Assembly: GCA_016987375.1 (NCBI GenBank)
Contig: PJRA01000443.1
Span: 988,933-1,032,577, forward strand
Origin: Brachionus koreanus
Taxonomy: Eukaryota > Rotifera > Eurotatoria > Ploima > Brachionidae
Length of the DNA stretch: 43,645 nt
Reading direction: 5' to 3'
Position 1 is the stretch's first letter. Every line of letters starts with the position of its first letter. Made by a program: the position numbers and the translations under genes. Below, piece after piece: positions 35,301 through 43,645 of the stretch. The notes below the pieces were generated by a model. That model had not been told where the DNA came from and did no database searches. It saw only the letters and a program-made list of their open reading frames with translations.

Positions 35301-36579
35301 TATAAATATAAAACAACAAGTCTAGAAGTATGTCGTCAATTATTGCTTGTCCGATTTCTTGACGCTCGACTAAATTCGATATTATCTTGATCAATTTAAG
35401 AGTGGTCATTGTGCTCGGACTAGCCTGAACACTTGGCACCATGATGGTACCGGGCTGACTCGCAGGCACAGACACTTCGTCATTGAGCAAATAGAGAATG
35501 GACGAGGCCTCTTTTTTATTCAACAACATTTTGATCGATTGAATGAGAAGACTTTTTGAGTGCGTTTCGAAGTAATTTTTGTCATCATTTTTCGCTCTCA
35601 TCTCTTCACTGTTTGAGCCGTTTCCCGTCAGCCAAGAGTATATTCTTCGGTTAAGAGTCATGTCACGTCTGAGCACCACATGAATTGCCACAGTTATAAG
35701 CTGAATTTTGTCGCTTCTGGTCACGTTTTTAGTGTTCATGGGCAAACAAGTGCCAACCAAGTCAAGTATGCTTCTTTGCACGAGAGAATTGGCGTCCTGG
35801 AGACAGCAACAAATGGCGTTTATCATAAGATCGATGGAATTGCCTATTAGATACAGCTGATCGTCAGTGTTTATCGATCCGCTTCTTTTTTTCACCTCAT
35901 AATTGCTTAGAACGAACTGAATGGCCGGAAATCGAATGGACGACTCGGATATTATTGCCGACCAAATGCATGAATGAAAGTACTTGTCGTCAGCTATGTA
36001 ATTGTTTATATTGGCGATTTGGGCCGTCGAATTGTCCGACTGGACTAGGCAAATGCTTTTTATTAGATTGAATGTTCGTTGGTAAAAGTCCGAGCCTTCT
36101 TCCAGGCCGGGCAGGAGTGCGATCAGCAGACCGGTGAGCCCGGGTCGAAGCGATTTTTTCAAAGGCAAAAAATAGGTCTCGTACAGGCTCAGCAGTACTG
36201 GCTTGACGCTGAGTGCAGCGTTGGCCAGCAAAGGAAAGAGGCCGCTCGAGTACAAAAATAGATCCTTGGCCAGGTTGTCTGCACCTATGTTCTGAAATAT
36301 GCATGTGTAAACCTCGAGTGCTTTCAAATGAACGCCACTTGGCAGTGCCGGATGCAAACATTGCGATAAACGTTTGCACACATTTACTCGTTTCGGAATG
36401 TACTGGTATTTTGGTGACGAATGAATCACTTTTTTCAGTTTGCCCAGTGAGGATATTAGATCGGCCCATTCGGACGATGATTCAAAATTCTTAAGACACT
36501 TCTCTATCGAGCTAACATAGTTCTTGTATTTGCTATCAGTGTGAAGAAGAGTCAGCTCTTCCGGACTAAGTAAACTCAT
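20393..36579 (-). CDS. dop1: DOP1 (Dopey/DOPEY) homologue, complete, ten exons
   Basis: Large cytosolic protein that works with Mon2 in membrane trafficking between endosomes and Golgi. Exons: 36579-34930, 34864-34724, 31410-27271, 24789-24219, 23862-23729, 23667-23555, 23501-23290, 23235-23089, 21321-21132, 20903-20393. All junctions are GT-AG and in phase, giving 2602 residues (vertebrate DOP1 is roughly 2300-2500). The N-terminal Dopey domain begins MSLLSPEELTLLHTDSKYKN and covers about the first 300 residues. The C-terminal conserved block spans exons 7-10: LTRVTYQQSGGLF, LLKRLAFVIFSSEKDQYQ, HLTALWPTIITELVL, IYLSACKLIDLIL, PQFQLYKWSFVN and the ending DFLEGWIQ. The middle (exon 3, 1380 codons) is poorly conserved and holds a poly-Gln run (about residue 1100) and a long Asp/Glu tract (about 1230-1275). 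Introns of 3.3, 2.5 and 1.8 kb carry transposon relics; others are 53-356 bp. Confidence 0.95.
22362..22677 (+). pseudogene. MULE-like transposase C-terminal fragment in a DOP1 intron
   Basis: The frame from 22362 reads RLPRTNNNVKSWHSQ, then MIEILRKEQSKAELNYARL. It stops at a TGA (near 22562) and continues after a frameshift as YEKNIERLVNDYSGNILEH, NGIAHNFI. The RTNNxxExWH motif followed by a KEQ helix is the familiar tail of Mutator-like transposases linked to FLYWCH zinc fingers in invertebrates. It lies antisense to DOP1 in intron 8 and is decayed. The family assignment is from recalled motif pattern only. Confidence 0.65.
22750..23075 (-). other. Unexplained open frame of about 108 codons in DOP1 intron 8
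   Basis: The frame reads FCEICFNFIQSKLVIPENS, then KLLNFPLPFKSHS, LIIKHFKAGLILVLGHFF, KIKMMQLFICGCVSKHR and ENYVEFFLPEKT before TAG. It has no internal stop over about 325 bp at this AT content, which is unlikely by chance. It does not join DOP1 exon 8 or 9 in phase, and human DOP1 has nothing like it there. I do not recognise the family. It may be a transposon-derived coding relic or an overlooked small gene; no good ATG start was seen. Confidence 0.35.
25526..26874 (+). pseudogene. RTE-like non-LTR retrotransposon relic in DOP1 intron 3
   Basis: Pieces of reverse transcriptase in three frames: SVQRWVEHFKQVLNRPEP and EIAIKALKTEK; then GITAEILKDDG and LHDLFSKIWR after a frameshift; LPKKGNKMICDNWREITVLP; ASKAFCSIILERIRNSL and YREEQAGFRQRR; FINFKKCFDSIHK; then, past a gap, YKSVVKATLMYGSKCWVM, SLRRILGIQCHETLSN and the terminal TWGETRLKVKDRLEW with TLCSTKIE before TAA. 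The segment that should carry the YADD/FADD box is missing around 26250-26340, consistent with an internal deletion, and there are many stops. The order of blocks is that of RTE/BovB-type elements. It is antisense to DOP1. Confidence 0.85.
31836..32150 (+). CDS. Hypothetical 104-residue frame in DOP1 intron 2
   Basis: An ATG-initiated frame without interruption, with a second ATG six codons in (MSFIISIRFNALASNIFQY). The C-terminal half is hydrophilic and helical-looking (FTGENLESLLNSIGK, LDLKRHFYIRDGILDS, RFEKFKILLNELIKPN). Codon use includes GCC, CTC, ACG and CGC, richer in GC than the surrounding intron, which favours real or once-real coding. I do not recognise a domain. Given the mariner copy 700 bp further on, a transposon-derived origin is possible. 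No splice partners were seen. Confidence 0.35.
   Translation: MYLFSKMSFIISIRFNALASNIFQYICSNILNSSPLSFGNDLKRLSEFTGENLESLLNSIGKLKLDLKRHFYIRDGILDSIELCLGNLRFEKFKILLNELIKPN
32591..32698. repeat. Inverted repeats in DOP1 intron 2
   Basis: A perfect palindrome (GTGAAACAA, 3-nt spacer, TTGTTTCAC; 32591-32611) is followed by a second pair: 16 bp at 32613-32628 and its reverse complement at 32683-32698 with one mismatch. No mobile-element family is recognised. Confidence 0.55.
32849..34060 (+). pseudogene. Mariner-like element, copy 1 (dead transposase), in DOP1 intron 2
   Basis: After about 200 bp of leader shared with copy 2 (37521 onwards) there is an ATG at 33269, then decayed transposase blocks: LSTRQLSNDLYTSQS, RRCRDIAYDLT, CDE (first catalytic Asp), YDNRNQ, LDPS and PAQPVEK, HFYIKEDVVCLVEF, VNRNPGLFLQDNARL (second Asp) and SSNYHLF. 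Mariner transposases normally have Asp in SDYHLF, so the third catalytic residue is also changed. There are many stops and frameshifts. The leader is interrupted by a 196-bp insertion (33056-33251). It is antisense to DOP1. The mariner assignment rests on the WVDP..QP.., QDNARPH-like and SDYHLF-like blocks. Confidence 0.85.
33056..33251. mobile_element. 196-bp insertion with 14-bp target-site duplication, inside mariner copy 1
   Basis: AGTAATAATTAGTT occurs at 33042-33055 and again at 33252-33265. Mariner copy 2 has this site once and uninterrupted (near 37713-37726, one or two differences). From the shared left end to the shared ATG is 420 bp in copy 1 and 210 bp in copy 2; the difference is exactly 196 plus 14. 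A 14-bp duplication and an A-rich 3' end (AATAAAAATAAAT) fit a LINE-mobilised, SINE-like insertion, but no pol III box is evident. Confidence 0.75.
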
Positions 36580-37520
36580 TTGATCGCTGCGTGTGTATTT
36601 TTTTGTTTTGTTTTGGTCTATTCCGTTCTATTTAAATAAATGACTAATATGTAAAAATTGTTGTTGTTTTTTTTTTTATTTTTTGGTTCTATTTGAAATA
36701 TATTTTAAAAATTTTAATGAAATTTTGAGATTTTTTTTATATTTATTTTAATAATTTAACAAAATAAAAATAATTTATTATAATCTAAATCGTTTATTGC
36801 AACAACAAAAGCCTAAAATGCTAGAACAAAATAACTCAGTTTGCTAAAATATGAGCAAGCTTATATAGAAAGGGAATAATTTCAATTATATATCGGTTGA
36901 CAATTGAAGAAACATTCGATTTTGTTAATTAATCACGGAGATGGTGGTGCAAGTGAAAGTTTTCTGAAATTTAACTCTCATTTTTTTTTTAATTAAAAAA
37001 TATAGTTACATTTACAAGTGTTGCACTCTTTGTCTTGAGAATAGAATATTTGAATGGCCCTCAAAGCGCCAAAATTTCATTACATTAAATCAAATGGTGC
37101 TATAAAGCTAAATAGAAATTTTTTGTTTCATTTCATAAAAATAAGCATGTTAATCTATTTGAATTTATTTTTAAATAAAATGCTGATGACACTAAAAAAA
37201 AGAGCACAATGTTTTTAGTATTGAAGAATTGTGCCTAAGTATTTAGAAGAACTATTGAGCAATTTTAGTAGATAAAAGTCTCTTATTAAGAAATAAAATA
37301 TAAAAAAAAAAATTTTAAATTGTCTTATAAAATTTTGCATTATTTAAAAGGATGGATAATTTTGATTTTAGCATCAAGGGATTTTCAGACCTCTTTTTGA
37401 AAAAAAAGAAAATTAATTTTTTTAGATGAAATAAAATTTTTTTAAAAAAAGTTTTTTTAAACTAAGTATCTTGTTTTTAATTCTTAAAAAATTTTGGTTT
37501 ATTTTCAAAAAAAAAAATCT
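36580..37520. other. DOP1 5' flank
   Basis: AT-rich DNA upstream of the DOP1 start, which should hold its promoter. I see no coding frame or recognisable motif. Confidence 0.45.
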
Positions 37521-38310
37521 AATTTGTCTACATTACTTAACTATAAAATTTATATTTATAATCAGCCGGGCTAATTAGTGTCAGAATTGAATTCTATTCA
37601 AAATGATATGTCAAACTTTTTGTTTATTTAATTCTAAAATAAATTTAATAAAATGAAAATTTTGAAATTTTATTACTGTTACGTCATTTGGAGAAAAAAA
37701 GCTTATCAGCAACAGCAATAATTAGTTAAAATGGAAGACGAAAATGTGTTTATAATGTTGGTAGGAAAAATAATTTTTTTTTAAAAATTTAATAGTTATG
37801 ATATGAGCCTAAAAAGAAAGAAAATTCATTCTCAATCAGAATGCTCTGTGTACAGATATTTGGAGAAACCCCAGGCTTAGTACTCGTCAATTATCAAATG
37901 ACCTTTACACATCACAATCTGACAGTTTTGAAAATTCAATTATTCATTGAAATTTCTAGAAAGGTGATGTTATGTGTTTGGTTGAATTTCCAAGGCTAAT
38001 ACACTTTGAGCTGGTTAAAGACTTGTTAAAAATGCAGAACTTGTGAAGAATATGTTTCTTTAACCGAATGCCAGGTTTGTTTCTTCAAGATAATGGTAGA
38101 CTTCATACAGCTAGAAGAACAATGGGAAAAAATGATTAAGAGCTAAAAAAGATCAAAATTCTTAATCGTCCAAAAAATACGCTTTGATTAAAAGATGATG
38201 TCTTCTAATTATTATTTTTCCAAATGTCTCATTTGGAGAAACCAATCTTTCAAAACTAAGTTAAAGAAGGATGAAGAGGGAAACTTTTTGGCTCCAAAGT
38301 CGTGAATGTT
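37521..38310 (+). pseudogene. Mariner-like element, copy 2 (internally deleted)
   Basis: The first 210 bp to the ATG at 37731 align with copy 1 nearly base for base once the copy 1 insertion is removed. The coding part has lost at least two internal blocks relative to copy 1: the HTH-to-linker segment after CACAATC (37914-37920), and the segment with the first catalytic Asp. It rejoins at VEFPR and FLQDNGRLHTARRT. Stops are frequent. Here QDNG and HTARRT are closer to the family consensus than in copy 1, so the two decayed independently. It lies between the DOP1 and nuclear-receptor genes, 4.67 kb from copy 1, in the same orientation. Confidence 0.82.
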
Positions 38311-39296
38311 AAAGAGAGATATCGAACTATTCGCTTATAGATGACTCAAGATTTTAGAGCATAATGAATTGAATAAAAGAGATTAGATAACATTTGCTTT
38401 TTATATTGATAAATTAAAAAAAGTTGAAAAATATTCAAAATATTTGTCTCCACTTAATATATAAACTAAAGATTTGATAATTAATGCTCTACGATAAAAT
38501 CTTAATTTAGAATAAATTTATTTTAATTTTCAGTAATTTAAGCTTGACTATTAAACTTGATCTTAAGAAAATATTACGAAAACAAATCTATATCTAATAT
38601 CTTTTGTTGTAAAGAATTTAAAAATTAAATATGTATTTTTTTTTAAACCATTATTTTTAATCAAAATAAATTTAATAGAAAAAAATTAAAAAGAATTAGA
38701 TGACATCTTAAATAAATAGAGAAAAAAAAACTAATTTTTTTACACTTAATTTGATTATTTGTATTATTAAGCTAAAAATATAATTTTTGTTAAGTAGTCT
38801 AAGTTTTTTTTCTTGAACAAATATTTTTTTTTGTTATTGCATAACTAAATTATAAGTAAGTATAACAAGCGGTATGTCGAATTAGAAAATCTTAAAAATC
38901 CATTTACCCAAAATCCATAACTAGGGTTTATTGGTAATATATCTTAGAAAAGTTTTAATTTTTCAAATAAATACAAAATAATGATGCATAAAAAAATGAA
39001 AACTAATTCAATGATTTCCTCTAGAGGAAAAGAAAAATTATTTGCTAATTTAATGATTATTGCAATCTAGGGATCAGATCAAATTTCATTATTTAATCAA
39101 AATAATGTTTTAAATTAAAAAAAAAAAGGAGAAAATTATTACATATATAATTTAACTAATTATTTTATTTATTAATGAATATTAATAGAAATAGAAAAAA
39201 AAATTCTTAAAGATTATGTAATTATCAATTGGCTTTAAGTTTAGATAATTTACATTGAAATTAAAATAAGCGGAAAAAATTCACAATAACCAAAAT
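38311..39296. other. Region 3' of the nuclear-receptor gene
   Basis: AT-rich. A ligand-binding-domain exon for the receptor was looked for here on the minus strand and not found. Confidence 0.5.
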
Positions 39297-40280
39297 TTAA
39301 AATGAATTAAAATTGAAATTTGCTAAAGACATGTTATTTGTTGTATGGACTGGAGCATTGAAAGCATATGTGCTATTATTTTCATATTGATTTGGTAAAA
39401 AAGAACCATTTTGATTCAAATGACAGTCATTCATGCCAAAATAAAAACAATTTTGATTATTCATAAAATAATTAATATTTGTTAAGGTTTGATTGTTTGA
39501 ATTATTTGAATAAAAGTATTGATTGTTGCTCAAAGCAGTGTCAGAGTAGACGGCACTAATCTGAGCAATCGATTCGGTTGAGCTATATGAAGATGATGAT
39601 AATGAATTATTGAATTGGGATTCTTGATATGTATAACGGGTTTTTTTGTTTGGATTTTGATAAAAATTTGTTTCGATTTCATTAAACTGGTCGTCAATTT
39701 CCCTCTCTTTCTTTTTCTTAATTATTTCTTGTTTTACTTTGTTGGTAGTTCGGCCTAGTTTAGAATTTTCCAAAGACATGCCTGCCTCAACACATTTTTT
39801 GAATCTACAGTATCTACAACTTCGGTTTGTGTTGTCCAGACAATTTTGGCTTCCATTTGATTTGCATTTAAGTGGATTTTCTGAATGAGTAAGAGCTGAA
39901 CGACGAAAAAATCCTTTGCATGCCTCACAGGACATTACTCCAAAATGAATTCCAGACGGTTGCTGACCGCACACAACACATTTCAAGTTTTGAACCAACG
40001 AATTTATTTCAATCTGGGAGGCTTTTTTACTCAGGTCTAAGCCTACTTGAAGACATTTTTTGAATCGGCAATACTGACAATTTGCTCTAGTTGACTTGGT
40101 TATGCTACATTGTCTATTGGCAATGCACATGTACTTTCTTTTCTGCTCTTTTTTGCTTCGTATGAAAAATTTCTTGCAAGCTTCACAAACCAATGCTCCA
40201 TAATACCAGTTGCATGCCTCATCGCCACACACTTTGCACACTGAATCACTTTCTTTGTTCGAATAGTTATGAGCTGACAT
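39297..40280 (-). CDS. Nuclear receptor with two DNA-binding domains (2DBD-NR), no ligand-binding domain
   Basis: Single-exon frame of 327 residues from an ATG (MSAHNYSNKE) to TAA. Two complete C4 zinc-finger domains stand in tandem, separated by about 20 residues. The first covers residues 15-80 (C15, C18, C32, C35; C52, C58, C68, C71) with P-box CEACKK. The second covers residues 101-168 (C101, C104, C118, C121; C139, C147, C155, C158) with P-box CEACKG and the usual FFRRS. CEACKK in the first domain is the known mark of the 2DBD-NR group, which otherwise carries a ligand-binding domain. Here a basic hinge (KQEIIKKKKERE) leads into an Asn/Ser/Tyr-rich tail (SSSSYSSTES, NNSNNQ) and a stop. 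No helix 3-5 signature or heptad region is seen. Presumed nuclear DNA-binding regulator, possibly ligand-independent. Confidence 0.9.
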   Translation of the reverse strand: MSAHNYSNKESDSVCKVCGDEACNWYYGALVCEACKKFFIRSKKEQKRKYMCIANRQCSITKSTRANCQYCRFKKCLQVGLDLSKKASQIEINSLVQNLKCVVCGQQPSGIHFGVMSCEACKGFFRRSALTHSENPLKCKSNGSQNCLDNTNRSCRYCRFKKCVEAGMSLENSKLGRTTNKVKQEIIKKKKEREIDDQFNEIETNFYQNPNKKTRYTYQESQFNNSLSSSSYSSTESIAQISAVYSDTALSNNQYFYSNNSNNQTLTNINYFMNNQNCFYFGMNDCHLNQNGSFLPNQYENNSTYAFNAPVHTTNNMSLANFNFNSF

Positions 40281-41540
40281 GTTCTGATTTTTTTTTCATG
40301 ATTCAAATCAAGTACACTTATCATTATTTATACTCATTTAAATTAGTTAAATTGACTTGATAGTCCATCAAAAGTTAAATAACTTAAATTAGTTAAATTA
40401 AAAAGTAAAAACTTTAATGATCTAATTTAGCAGCCAAGTTTTTTTTAGGTTTTAAGATTTGCAGTTCTAATAAAAAGACAGGACTGATTGATCTATGAGT
40501 AAAATTCGAAACCGCCGAATTTAGCAAACATTCACTCTTAAAAATTTATTTATTTTTTTTAACTATTATTTTTAAATAAAAAAAAATATTTTTTTTATTA
40601 TTTTTATTTAACACTGAAAGATCTAAAGGATTTTTTGTACCTCTTTATTTGTTTTTTATTCAATAATTTTTTTAATTTTTTTTTTAAATCACATCCTAAA
40701 TCAAAAATAATTTTATTTCCATTGAAAAAACGAGTCAAATAAAATGGGTCGAAAAATTCCTCCAGTCTTTGAGTGCTAATAGCTAATAAGGTTATGTGAA
40801 ATTCAAATAAAAATTGAAAAAAAAATTTTTCTTATTTAGTAAAATAAAATTAATATTCAATAAAATAATGAAAATCTTTTATCTAAACATTTTTTGATTT
40901 AAATTAGATTATTATCTGACAAATTAAGAGTTTTAGACACCTTTGAATTAGTAAAAATTTTTTTAAACTCTCGAAATAAATTACTTTTAAGCCTACCAAT
41001 TTAGTAACTAAAAGCGGCCAGAAATTTTCATCATAAACCTCAAAATTCGATTCATACCCAAACATCATCCTCATCCATTAATTAATTATTTATTTCATAA
41101 ATGTTTCGTTCTTTTTGTAACAAATTCACAGCAAAATTTAAACTTTAACTATAATCTGATTTATCATTTTTGTCTAAATCAAGTTTTTTTATTCAAAAAT
41201 ATTTTCATGTCACTGAAAGAAAGAACAAAATTTCTATTCCAACCAGCCAGGGCTTAGTCTAAATTATATTTTAAATAAATAAATAAAATTTAAATGTTTA
41301 TATTCTTAGATTTATTATTATCCTTGGATTTTTTTTCAAAATGGTATTGTAAAATTCAAATGAAAATCGAGCAAAAATAGATTCTTTTAAAAAATACTAA
41401 AATTTATTAAAATAAAAAACATTTAAAAAAATATGCACCTTTTTTCAATTAAATATTTTTTTTTATGTATAAAAAAATTGATTATTGATTTTATTATCTA
41501 AAATAACAGGAGGCAAAAGTTTTGTTTTTAAATAAAAAAT
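40281..41540. other. Head-to-head intergenic region
   Basis: With the following 430 bp this forms the roughly 1.7-kb spacer between the receptor (minus) and the zinc-ribbon gene (plus), so both promoters should lie in it. It is AT-rich with long A and T runs, and no specific site could be called. Confidence 0.5.
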
Positions 41541-41756
41541 TTGCAACAAAGTAATAGTGGCATTGAAATCGAATTGTGTAATAAAATTGAAGTTGATGAT
41601 CATTTCAATTTAAGGAATTTATCTTTACATGTCAAAATAAGTTTAAATAATTTTAACATAGCACACTCTACATGCAATGAAATATTGAAAAATGATTATT
41701 TGAAAAATAGATTTTTTTATCATCAACTTCAAAATGCAAATTTAAGTAAATCATGA
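41541..41756 (+). other. Open frame of 71 codons, possible coding relic
   Basis: A TTG-started frame, so no true ATG, with normal-looking composition: GIEIELCNKIEVDDHFNLRN, then NIAHSTCNEILKN, ending QLQNANLSKS before TGA. An acceptor-like AACAG precedes it at about 41506-41510. Segments of this style occur in uncharacterised transposon-linked proteins, but I cannot name a family. It could be an exon remnant or chance. Confidence 0.25.
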
Positions 41757-41972
41757 ATAAAAAAAGATACTGAAAGTTATTTAAATTTTTCATCTGGTCA
41801 ATTCCATGAGGAAATTTTTTCAAAATAAACTTAACATTTATTCAATTTAGTAAATTATTCATAAAAAAATTTAGAAAAAGAAATTTTTTTTTTTTAGTGA
41901 AGAAAACAAATTAAATAAAAATATTTGCATGATAATTTTTGAACATTTAGTACGGCTATCACAAAACTCTAA

Positions 41973-43497
41973 ATGGTTCAAAATTGCCCGTTTTGTAAAT
42001 CCAAAGTGGAAGCAGACTTTAAATTTTGTGGTGTTTGTGGCAAATTACTTGAAAAAAAATGCCAAAAATGCAATATTAAATTTGAGCCAACCTTTAACTT
42101 TTGCGGCCAGTGTGGAAGCTCACTCCAAAAATCATCGATTGATCCAGATTTTAGGCCCAAATCCCAAAAAAGAACAGTACAAAATTTTAATCTTTATTTA
42201 TTTTATTTACAAAAATTTAAGTCAAATTTAAAGGATTTAAATCAGAACTCAGGTATTAGAGTTAAAGTAGGCATTTTATTCGGCTTTGATTTGAGTTCTA
42301 TTAAACAAGAACAAGGCGGTGGCCCACGCCGAATTACTCTCAATAATACAGATGACTATCGAACAATTTTGAAAAAAATTACTGAGCTATATTTTCCGAG
42401 TGAGTTTAGTTTTTTTTTCAAATAATTTTTAATTTACAAAAAAATAAATAAATTTTTCTCAAGGAAATAGCTATACATGTCTTGGTAATGCAAGAGAATA
42501 CCGGATTAATATTTTAGACTTTAAAAAGCAAGTCTTAAATGGCTTTAGCTTTAGAGATTTGTCAACATATGTCAATACACACGGTCTAACACTTCAAGTT
42601 AAACCGATATTTTTTCTCCACTTGTTTAAAAATGAAAATGTTCCTAATTCGAGTTCAGTGTTTTCTAATTCCAGTAGATCAAGGACCACAAATGACCCTC
42701 AAATTGATCATGTGGCTAAAAAGATAAAAAAAGAACCTGAAGATGTTGACATAATTCCACTTTCAATTTCAAAATCAGCGCTGGCAACAAGCAATGGTAA
42801 TGAAAAAAAATTGGCTGAATCATCGTCCTCGTCTGAAACAGAGAGCGAGGACGATAAAATTAAGCCTAGTTGGCAAAATACAGAGCATGAATCTCTCAGA
42901 CAAAAAAATAAATTAGTAAACCCATCGACCAATTTATTGGCAAATAAACGCATCTTTAAAAGAACTAGTTCTTCTTCCTCTTCTTGTTCAATTTCTTCTT
43001 CTTCATCAACTGCAAGCTTTAAAAGGGCCAAAAAATTAGATAAAAAATTTAATAGGCGTTTGAAAAATTTGAAAAATGAGGCAAGCTCAAATAATGTAAA
43101 AATAAATCATAGTGATAAGCCGCTTTTGCCAACTCCGAATGTAACTCCGAGCATTAAAGCTAATTTAGTAGACCAAATTAAAAAAAGTGACCATAATCCA
43201 AGCATTAATAAAAATGATGTTATTTTATTAAAAGATAAATCGAAAGAAAAATGTGATAAAAAAACTACTAATGTTGAAAATAAAATTTCGGATAAAAATG
43301 ATAAATTTGTAAATTGGATAATTTTTTTTTAATAGTATAATTTTTAAATTTTTACTTCACAGAAAAATGACGACAACTTCAACAACAACACAAATTGGAA
43401 TAATCACAATTACAATAGAAGCTATCGTTCGTATTCATCTAATTACACTAATTATCACTATTCAAGTAATTTTTTAAAAATAAAATATTCAAATTAA
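41973..43497 (+). CDS. Zinc-ribbon protein with PB1/ubiquitin-like region and Ser/Lys-rich tail
   Basis: Exons 41973-42399, 42464-43308 and 43363-43497 join in phase (CCGA|GTGAGT, TCTCAAG|GA; AAATTT|GTAAAT, TTCACAG|AAA) to give 468 residues. The N-terminus is a double zinc ribbon: CPFC-x10-CGVCG, then CQKC-x10-CGQCG (residues 5-50), as in DZANK-type proteins. A compact region follows (VKVGILFGFD, PRRITLNNTDDYRTILKKI, REYRINILDFKKQVLNGFS, LTLQVKPIFFLHLFKNE) that resembles the PB1-like domain paired with zinc ribbons in many uncharacterised invertebrate proteins. This part is recalled pattern, not a search. The rest is disordered: a KKIKKEPEDVD motif that could be SUMO-modified, poly-Ser runs, Lys-rich stretches, then an Asn/Tyr-rich end. 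A GTAATT donor-like site near the stop means the gene could instead continue past 43470. Confidence 0.75.
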
Positions 43498-43645
43498 TTC
43501 AGTCAGTATCTAAAAAAAAATTCAGCTTAGTTAAACAAACACAATTTTATTAGATTAGATTAAAGAGTTTTATTAAATTGATCTATTTTTAATTTCTTCA
43601 AGATTTGATCTTTGGCTTCAAAACAAATTTTTGGGTAAAGTAGAA

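Noticed and set aside
35990..36469. 159-codon minus-strand frame within DOP1 exon 1
   Set aside because: It is an alternative frame of an exon whose real frame gives the conserved Dopey N-terminal domain.
40100..40324. Minus-strand frame overlapping the first DNA-binding domain of the receptor
   Set aside because: Wrong frame: it lacks the zinc-finger cysteine pattern, which the main frame shows fully.
1..43645. CRISPR array, tRNA or rRNA genes, bacterial-type operons
   Set aside because: There is no regularly spaced direct repeat, no tRNA-like B box (GGTTCGANTCC) and no rRNA block. The genes are spliced and eukaryotic.

Overview
The window comes from an animal nuclear genome. It is very AT-rich, the genes have spliceosomal introns (many only 53-65 bp), and the families are metazoan: a DM-domain factor, progranulin, a nuclear receptor with two DNA-binding domains, and DOP1/Dopey. 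Receptors with two DNA-binding domains are known from flatworms, molluscs, rotifers and some crustaceans. With the AT content and short introns I lean towards a monogonont rotifer such as Brachionus, with a flatworm as the main alternative. This is inference; there is no rRNA or mitochondrial marker.

Layout. 1-2980 is noncoding apart from one orphan exon-like frame (1305-1427, minus). 2981-4798 (minus) is a two-exon DMRT gene. 4799-9368 is AT-rich spacer with a 41-bp piece of a dispersed repeat and a hairpin. 9369-10312 (plus) is a dead CR1/L2-like LINE 3' end, followed by a Tc1-like scrap. 11255-12687 (minus) is a two-exon alpha-L-fucosidase. 13048-16246 (minus) is a 15-exon progranulin gene with ten granulin modules. 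17183-18015 (minus) holds LINE 5'-region relics. 18480-18942 (minus) is the C-terminal half of a thaumatin-like protein with no visible N-terminal half. 20393-36579 (minus) is a complete ten-exon DOP1 gene (2602 codons, every junction in phase). Its three longest introns carry relics of a MULE, a non-LTR retrotransposon and a mariner, all antisense to the gene. 37521-38310 (plus) is a second, deleted copy of the same mariner. 39297-40280 (minus) is a nuclear receptor with two DNA-binding domains and no ligand-binding domain. 41973-43497 (plus) is a zinc-ribbon protein with a PB1-like region and a long Ser/Lys-rich tail.

How the genes relate. There is no operon-like organisation. DMRT, fucosidase, progranulin, the thaumatin-like exon, DOP1 and the receptor all lie on the minus strand. 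Fucosidase and progranulin have signal peptides (secretory or lysosomal), and DOP1 is a Golgi/endosome trafficking factor. The receptor and the zinc-ribbon gene are head-to-head across about 1.7 kb.

The observations most worth a second look are: the receptor lacking a ligand-binding domain; progranulin's repeated exon pair, 16-nt microexon and GC-AG intron; a 196-bp insertion with a 14-bp target-site duplication, dated by the two mariner copies; an element with interleaved inverted repeats at 19584-19726; and two open frames in DOP1 introns (22750-23075 and 31836-32150) that I cannot assign.
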